Source of the DNA: Deltaproteobacteria bacterium
Lineage (GTDB): Bacteria > Desulfobacterota > Binatia > UBA9968
Reading direction: 5' to 3'
DNA: 5,068 nt
Assembly: GCA_016183145.1 (NCBI GenBank)
Contig: JACPFE010000776.1
Coordinates: forward strand, 1 to 5,068
Below are positions 5,034 to 5,068 of this stretch, in pieces. The first letter of the stretch is position 1; every line of letters starts with the position of its first letter. Under the pieces are notes generated by a model. That model worked only from the letters and a program-made list of their open reading frames with translations. It did no database searches and was not told the origin of the DNA. Made by a program: the position numbers and the translations under genes.

Positions 5034-5068
5034 GGCGTTGAAATGTACGCACGACTATTGGAACGTCT

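Overview
The window looks like chromosomal DNA of a GC-rich member of the Pseudomonadota. The beta or gamma class is most likely, but this is inferred from gene families and repeat style; no rRNA or other marker gene is present. It holds five intact protein genes in three modules, separated by intergenic DNA unusually rich in short dispersed repeats.

Layout, left to right. Positions 1-51 carry what looks like the start of a REP-associated (Y1/IS200-like) transposase, cut off after 16 visible residues. It runs directly into an array of degenerate 9-bp repeats (59-139). Next, on the minus strand, is a full-length selO/ydiU gene (269-1810; protein adenylyltransferase, Cys form). A 464-bp gap (1811-2274) holds three copies of an 11-mer, a 'core' repeat with a small hairpin, GGGGTC...GGCCT units that resemble RAYT/REP flanks, and a 20-bp perfect palindrome. 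A compact minus-strand toxin-antitoxin operon follows (RelE/ParE-type toxin 2523-2822, Phd/YefM-type antitoxin 2275-2526). The toxin comes first and the two genes overlap by ATGA. A 426-bp gap (2823-3248) holds a second core repeat, two more 9-bp arrays and a possible 37-codon minus-strand ORF. On the plus strand come a GFA-family zinc protein (3249-3668) and an ornithine cyclodeaminase/mu-crystallin-family protein (3771-4877), which may be co-transcribed. A further 9-bp array joined to a third core repeat and a candidate terminator close the window.

SelO is a stand-alone redox/stress protein modifier. The toxin-antitoxin pair is a self-contained addiction or stress module. The GFA and OCD-family proteins are metabolic and have no obvious shared pathway. 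I see no new multi-gene system. The least ordinary signal is the composite intergenic repeat: a ~55-60-bp core joined to arrays with a strict 9-bp period. All three cores lie in the same orientation at the borders of gene modules, and one array abuts a truncated transposase.
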